Assembly (NCBI GenBank): GCA_946480845.1
Contig: CAMLLJ010000174.1
Span: 1-5,808, forward strand
Direction of reading: 5' to 3'
Length of the DNA stretch: 5,808 bases
From: an uncultured Gemmatimonadota bacterium
GTDB lineage: Bacteria; Gemmatimonadota; Gemmatimonadetes; Gemmatimonadales; GWC2-71-9
Part shown: piece after piece, positions 1 through 5,808 of the stretch
Numbering within the stretch: position 1 is the first letter of the stretch
How the letters are laid out: every line of letters starts with the position of its first letter
Program-made: the position numbers and the translations under genes
Notes under the pieces: model-generated
What the model saw: only the letters and a program-made list of their open reading frames with translations
Told to the model about the DNA's origin: nothing
The model's database searches: none

Positions 1-1437
1 CAGGTTGGCCAGCTCGAAGGCGGTGACCGCCATGACCGCGGACGCCTGCCTGAGGTCACCGGCGACCGCCTTGTCGAAGGTGTCCGACTGGGAGTGGTGG
101 GTGTGGTTGTAGCCGCGTGACTCCTGGTCGAAGTTGAACGCCGGCACGCCGTAGGGCACGAAGGAGAGGTGGTCGGTCCCGCCCTTGTTGGCCTGCCGCA
201 CCCGGCCGGCGCCAAGATGCGCCACCGGGGCGAGCAGGTCCGTCCAGAGCTGTTCCAGCTCGTTCCGCCCCTGCAGCGCCTGCCCCAGGATCATCCCCGT
301 GCCGTTGTCGAGCACCATCATCGCCTGGACGCTGTCGGCCTCCGCCGCGTGCGCGGCGGCATACGCGCGGGAGCCGAGCAGGCCCTGCTCCTCGCCGCTG
401 AACAGGATGAAGCGGATGGTGCGTTTCGGCTTGAGCCCGCTCTGCGCGATGATGCGGGCCGCCTCGACCACCGCCATCGATGCGGCCCCGTTGTCGGTGA
501 CGCCCTGCGCATGGTCCCAGCTGTCGAGGTGCGCGCCCAGGATGACCACCTGGCCGGGCAGCTCGCTGCCGCGGATCTCGCCGATCGTGTTCCACTGCTG
601 GACCGGCGCGGTGCCCACCGTGTTCTGCACGCTCACCTCGAGGCGCGGAGCAAGCTTTGCCTCGACCTGCCGCGCAAGCATCAGGTAGTCCTCGTGCGAC
701 AGCACGATGTTCGGCAGCGGGGAGACCCGGTTGGGCGAGCCGCTCATCGTCACCAGCGTGTGCTCCTTGGCGCCGTCGGCGAGGGTGCCGAGCGCGCCGT
801 ACTTCTTCATCAGGAAGGGCCGGTCAATGCCGAACTGCTGCCGGCGCTCCCGCGCGGCGGCCGAGGTATCGGCGTTCGCGCTGGCGTCGCGGCGGCGCTG
901 GAACTCCGCGCGCCGGGCGCCGGAATCGGCGGCCGTCATCGGCGGTCCATCCGGGTTCCACACGAAGGCCGGGTCGTTCAGCATGACCCAGGCGCCCTTG
1001 ATGCGGTCCTTGTTCGCTTCCAGCTCCTCGGCGTCCCCGATCGACACCCGGACCACCGGGCCACCCACCGTCCTGCCGCCGGTGCCCGCGGTCCACGCCC
1101 AGCTGTAGGCCAGCAGCGACCGCCGGAAGGGCGACGCGAGCTGCACGCTGATCGGCCCGCGTTCCCAGGTCACCCCGAACGGGTACGCCTCAAGCGCCGC
1201 CGTGAGGCCGTAGGCGCGGAACCGCTCCGCCACCCACTCGTTGGCCCGGCGCATCGCCGTCGAGCCGCTCGGCCGCGGGCCGATGGCGTCGCTCAGGTGC
1301 TGGAGGTTCTGCATGACTTCGGAGTGGTCCATCGCCTGGGCGACGAGGGCGCCGGCACCGGCCGTATCCACCCGGACCTGGGCGGGCAGGGTCGCGGGAA
1401 CGGCGGCGAGGAACGCGAGGAGGGCCAGCGGTTTCAT
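1..1437 (-). CDS. Secreted M28 family zinc peptidase, carboxypeptidase Q-like (3' end cut by window edge)
   Basis: Reads leftward from ATG at 1437-1435 and stays open for 479 codons to the window edge. The product is probably an exported aminopeptidase or dipeptidase with two zinc ions. Residues 1-20 (MKPLALLAFLAAVPATLPAQ) form a signal peptide with likely cleavage near the Ala-Gln. The region around 120-290 fits a PA-like insert, and the catalytic domain follows. Every M28 metal-site motif is visible: H303-L-D305-S-W, bridging D315 in T-D-N-G, catalytic E349 followed by ligand E350 in S-G-E-E-Q, D377 in V-L-D-N-G, and a final His in the N-H-T-H-H-S cluster (445-449; H448 aligns with the human CPQ ligand as I recall it). 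The HLDSWD..QG, LKPKRT and HHS.sDT blocks resemble carboxypeptidase Q rather than typical bacterial M28 aminopeptidases. By that comparison only about 5-20 C-terminal residues are missing. No strong Shine-Dalgarno sequence precedes the start. Residues about 168-205 are an unusually polar, Arg/Ala-rich insert. The M28 assignment is firm; the exact substrate is unknown. Confidence 0.93.
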   Translation of the reverse strand, partial: MKPLALLAFLAAVPATLPAQVRVDTAGAGALVAQAMDHSEVMQNLQHLSDAIGPRPSGSTAMRRANEWVAERFRAYGLTAALEAYPFGVTWERGPISVQLASPFRRSLLAYSWAWTAGTGGRTVGGPVVRVSIGDAEELEANKDRIKGAWVMLNDPAFVWNPDGPPMTAADSGARRAEFQRRRDASANADTSAAARERRQQFGIDRPFLMKKYGALGTLADGAKEHTLVTMSGSPNRVSPLPNIVLSHEDYLMLARQVEAKLAPRLEVSVQNTVGTAPVQQWNTIGEIRGSELPGQVVILGAHLDSWDHAQGVTDNGAASMAVVEAARIIAQSGLKPKRTIRFILFSGEEQGLLGSRAYAAAHAAEADSVQAMMVLDNGTGMILGQALQGRNELEQLWTDLLAPVAHLGAGRVRQANKGGTDHLSFVPYGVPAFNFDQESRGYNHTHHSQSDTFDKAVAGDLRQASAVMAVTAFELANL

Positions 1438-1548
1438 CGGGACTCGCTCGGGATGTGGGGACAGGGGGTCGAGGGCCGGCAACGAGGGCGGCCCACGAAC
1501 AATCTACGGCCGGGGGCCGGAATTCGTTGCGGCGCTCTCGGTCCCGGT

Positions 1549-1577
1549 TTGCGCCGGCCGGAACCCGGCCGTATGCT
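1549..1577 (+). promoter_or_regulatory. Predicted sigma-70-like promoter of the sigma factor-kinase operon
   Basis: A -35-like TTGCGC (1549-1554) and a -10-like TATGCT (1572-1577) are separated by the optimal 17 bp. They lie in the 149-bp region between the divergent peptidase and sigma factor genes. The -10 box matches TATAAT at four of six positions; the -35 matches only in its TTG. The expected start of transcription (about 1584-1587) falls on or just before the ATG at 1587, and no Shine-Dalgarno sequence precedes that ATG, so a leaderless mRNA is likely. An alternative ECF-type promoter, GGAATT (1519-1524), 16 bp, then GTC (1541-1543), would allow autoregulation but is weaker. On the opposite strand, TAGATT (complement of 1501-1506) could be a -10 box for the peptidase gene, without a convincing -35. 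Prediction by eye only. Confidence 0.45.
1555..1571. repeat. Perfect 7-3-7 inverted repeat filling the promoter spacer
   Basis: CGGCCGG (1555-1561), AAC (1562-1564) and CCGGCCG (1565-1571) form a perfect inverted repeat that exactly occupies the 17 bp between the proposed -35 and -10 boxes. A protein bound here would compete with RNA polymerase, so it could be an operator. Palindromic CCGG/GGCC strings are common by chance in DNA this GC-rich, and a similar GGCCGGGGGCCGG string sits nearby at about 1508-1520, so the repeat may be incidental. Confidence 0.4.
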
Positions 1578-1586
1578 CTTCGGCAA

Positions 1587-2138
1587 ATGGAAATCACCGC
1601 CATCCTGTCGGAGGTGCAGCGCGGAGTCCCCGGCGCCGCCGACCGCCTCGCGGCCATCGTCTTCGAGGACCTGCACCGCATCGCCCAGGCGGCGATGCGG
1701 CGCGAGAGTGGCGGGCACACTCTGCAGCCGACCGAGCTCGTGGACGAGGCCTTCGTGCGCCTCCTCGGCCAGCACCGGGTCTCCTGGCAGAACCGCGCCC
1801 AGTTCTTCGCCGTCGCCGCGCGGACCATCCGGCGCATCCTGGTGGATCATGCCCGTCACCGGCGCCGCCTGAAGCGCGACCATGGCGTCCGCATCACCCT
1901 CGACGAGTCCCTCGGCGAGGCCCCGGAGCGTTCGGTCGATCTCATCGCGCTCGACGACGCCCTCCAGGAGCTCGATGCCGCCGCGCCCCGGCAGGCCCGC
2001 GTCGTCGAGCTCCGCTTCTTCGGCGGGCTCGAGATCGACGAGACGGCGCATGCCCTGGGCGTCTCGCCGGCCACCGTGAAGCGGGACTGGACCTTCGCCC
2101 GCGCCTTCCTGCTCCGCTCCCTCGACGCGTCCGCCTAA
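1587..2138 (+). CDS. ECF RNA polymerase sigma factor (PF07638/TIGR02999 type, ECF43-like)
   Basis: Encodes a 183-aa sigma factor that would direct RNA polymerase to a dedicated promoter set. Region 2 spans about residues 5-98 and includes E50-L-V-D-E-A-F-V-R-L and N69-R-A-Q-F-F-A-V-A-A-R-T-I-R-R-I-L-V-D-H, both hallmarks of this family. An acidic linker (about 105-125) leads to region 4 (about 125-179), with V139-V-E-L-R-F-F-G-G-L and the helix-turn-helix G158-V-S-P-A-T-V-K-R-D-W. The ATG at 1587 is chosen because homology begins there and the proposed promoter lies immediately upstream. The in-frame ATG at 1455 would add 44 residues that do not look like a sigma factor. The usual acidic DAED-like motif of region 2.2 reads Q47-P-T-E50, so Thr49 sits where an acidic residue is expected. 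No anti-sigma gene is adjacent; instead a kinase gene starts 2 nt after the stop codon. The family call is secure; the regulon is unknown. Confidence 0.95.
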   Translation: MEITAILSEVQRGVPGAADRLAAIVFEDLHRIAQAAMRRESGGHTLQPTELVDEAFVRLLGQHRVSWQNRAQFFAVAARTIRRILVDHARHRRRLKRDHGVRITLDESLGEAPERSVDLIALDDALQELDAAAPRQARVVELRFFGGLEIDETAHALGVSPATVKRDWTFARAFLLRSLDASA

Positions 2139-2140
2139 TC

Positions 2141-4690
<2,550 letters not shown>

Positions 4691-4731
4691 CTATCTTTGC
4701 CGCGACCTGACGTCCCCGCCATCGCAGCTCC

Positions 4732-4739
4732 GAAGAGGA
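4732..4739 (+). promoter_or_regulatory. gltA: Shine-Dalgarno sequence for citrate synthase
   Basis: GAAGAGGA is a purine-rich anti-16S match ending 6 nt before the GTG at 4746. It fixes the GTG as the start codon. It is the only strong ribosome-binding site in the window; the sigma factor and kinase genes both lack one. Confidence 0.75.
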
Positions 4740-4745
4740 CCCGAC

Positions 4746-5808
<1,063 letters not shown>

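Noticed and set aside
1560..1583. GGAAC at 1560-1564 as the -35 box of an ECF promoter
   Set aside because: A matching -10 element 16-17 bp downstream would fall near 1581-1584, where no GTC or CGTA-like box exists, and transcription would begin inside the coding region. The string is better explained as the centre of the inverted repeat.
1455..1586. Upstream ATG at 1455 as the sigma factor start
   Set aside because: It would add 44 Arg/Gly-rich residues unlike any sigma factor, and translation would pass through the predicted promoter. The ATG at 1587 matches the start of family homology.
169..1872. Plus-strand open frame of 567 codons opposite the peptidase and running into the sigma gene
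   Set aside because: The peptidase on the minus strand has a signal peptide and all zinc-site motifs, and the sigma factor is in another plus-strand frame. This frame has neither motifs nor a plausible start.
4691..4745. Intrinsic terminator between the kinase and citrate synthase genes
   Set aside because: I found no stem of useful length followed by a T-run in this 55-bp gap.

Overview
This is a very GC-rich bacterial window carrying four protein-coding genes, two of them cut by the window edges. The gene content points to Gemmatimonadota or a similar soil lineage (Acidobacteria-like): a stand-alone PF07638/TIGR02999-type ECF sigma factor fused in operon order to a Ser/Thr kinase with a TPR tail, next to a secreted M28 peptidase whose signal peptide ends in the PAQ style common in that group. 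The phylum is an inference from gene style and codon use, because no rRNA gene or other marker is present.

Layout. Minus strand, 1-1437: a secreted M28 zinc peptidase resembling carboxypeptidase Q, missing only its last few residues. Positions 1438-1586: a 149-bp divergent intergenic region. It holds a sigma-70-like promoter for the rightward genes, whose 17-bp spacer is a perfect 7-3-7 inverted repeat and whose -10 box lies only 9 nt from the next ATG, suggesting a leaderless transcript. Plus strand, 1587-2138: an ECF sigma factor of 183 aa. Plus strand, 2141-4690: an 849-aa transmembrane Ser/Thr kinase that starts 2 nt after the sigma stop codon. Its order is a short helical N-terminal segment, a complete RD-type kinase domain, one membrane segment, then a TPR region with five 42-residue units in exact register. 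Plus strand, from 4746: a type II citrate synthase (gltA) with a GTG start and a good Shine-Dalgarno sequence, running off the right edge.

How the genes work together. The sigma factor and kinase look like one two-gene signalling unit with no anti-sigma factor. In the sigma factor, the acidic DAED-like motif usual in region 2.2 of ECF sigmas is replaced by Q-P-T-E, which places a threonine (Thr49) where a negative charge is normally found. Known ECF43-type sigma factors (EcfP with kinase PknT in Vibrio parahaemolyticus) are switched on by phosphorylation of a threonine in this region. The model here is that the extracytoplasmic TPR region senses something, the cytoplasmic kinase phosphorylates the sigma factor, and the sigma factor redirects RNA polymerase. 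This is the most interesting item in the window. The peptidase and citrate synthase look like ordinary neighbours, although the peptidase shares the divergent control region.
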